From Asterionellopsis glacialis (Eukaryota; Bacillariophyta; Plagiogrammaphyceae; Rhaphoneidales; Asterionellopsidaceae): DNA of 20,808 nucleotides. Below the pieces are notes generated by a model that was not told the DNA's origin, did no database searches, and saw only the letters and a list, made by a program, of their open reading frames with translations. The position numbers were made by a program, and so were the translations under genes. Location: the NCBI GenBank assembly GCA_014885115.2, contig WKLE02000293.1, positions 44,937 through 65,744 of the forward strand. The letters run 5' to 3'. Each line of letters starts with the position of its first letter. Position 1 is the first letter of the stretch. Shown in pieces: positions 20,464-20,808 of the stretch.

Positions 20464-20808
20464 ACAGCATGAGTCTAGCATACTAATTGCCTGTCCCAGA
20501 TAGAATAGTCTTCTACTATTAGGTTCTACAAGTACATTGATGTGACAGTTGTTTCTCCATGCTAATAATTGTTGATACCATTCTGTAGTGTCTAGATAAG
20601 AAGCCTTGTTGATGTACCATAAAGATCTTTACTTATTGTTTTTCTGCTCTGGCAGTGGGAAAAAGAAAAGATGGGTGTTTTTCCATGATATAATCAAAGA
20701 ACACTTCTACATTGCCACATCAGTGCTTCCACAAGAAGAAAACATAAGCAACAAGAACTCAGCAAGATGCCACCACAGAAGCTAAGATTGTAATGCTGGT
20801 TTTTGCTC

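Larger units (their letters stand above)
14493..20808. other. CpG-void, AT-rich gene desert (probable anciently methylated DNA)
   Basis: Reading every line, including line joins, I find only two CpG dinucleotides in 6316 bp, at 18577-18578 and 19888-19889. The first 4084 bp have none. C and G are each common enough that well over 100 would be expected by chance, which is my rough estimate. GpC, CpA and TpG are plentiful, so this is CpG-specific and not a simple lack of G and C. No intact gene, tRNA or rRNA is seen. Decayed coding remnants are listed separately. The stretches 14493-15835, 15907-16998, 17861-18723 and 20261-20429 show nothing else I can name beyond short open frames without motifs. 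The pattern fits long-term CpG methylation and deamination of silenced DNA. Confidence 0.85.

Noticed and set aside
14493..20808. Contig chimera or foreign (viral or bacterial) insert as the cause of the composition change
   Set aside because: Not excluded, but the TACCWGGTA word recurs at 20430 as in the left part, and the remnant is a plant-type LRR typical of algal hosts; silenced host DNA fits better.
14493..20808. tRNA or rRNA genes
   Set aside because: No cloverleaf with a TTC-purine-A loop or conserved rRNA word was seen on either strand by eye; the near absence of CpG also argues against intact ones.

Overview
The window reads as nuclear DNA of a eukaryotic alga, most likely a diatom or close stramenopile relative. 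The evidence is compact genes with short GT-AG introns of 80 and 89 bp, secreted and membrane proteins with algal-style N-termini, an RXL motif of the kind known from diatom silaffins, and a mix of bacterial-type enzymes with eukaryotic gene structure. The lineage is inferred; no marker gene is present.

Layout. Positions 1-910 hold no gene I can support. A membrane-anchored SGNH (GDSL-like) hydrolase runs on + at 911-2701. Converging on it from the minus strand is one spliced gene (7103 to 3334). It fuses a PL10-type pectate lyase, a twice-repeated parallel beta-helix region of Pmp type, an ectodomain and a C-terminal membrane anchor. A divergent intergenic region (7104-8095) carries a cluster of the palindrome TACCWGGTA. 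It separates this gene from a + strand gene (8096-9160) for a protein resembling a MerT-MerP fusion with an N-terminus that could target the plastid. A second spliced + gene (10111-14300, 1366 aa) encodes an ABC half-transporter with a long Pro/Gln/Met-rich lumenal or extracellular region and an unusually degenerate ATPase domain.

From 14493 to the right edge the DNA changes abruptly. In 6316 bp I find only two CpG dinucleotides (18577 and 19888), including one run of 4084 bp with none, while the gene block to the left has many. This block has no intact gene. It holds the decayed remains of a leucine-rich-repeat gene (about 17000-17860, +), a probable decayed Cys-rich coding sequence (about 19100-19740, -), and small tandem and inverted repeats. 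The simplest reading is old, heavily CpG-methylated, silenced DNA eroded by 5-methylcytosine deamination, with a sharp edge just beyond the ABC gene.

The four intact genes do not form an obvious pathway. Three look like surface or endomembrane proteins (hydrolase, polysaccharide lyase, transporter), and one looks like a metal-handling membrane protein. The points most worth a second look are the CpG void, the pectate lyase/beta-helix/anchor fusion and the MerTP-like protein.
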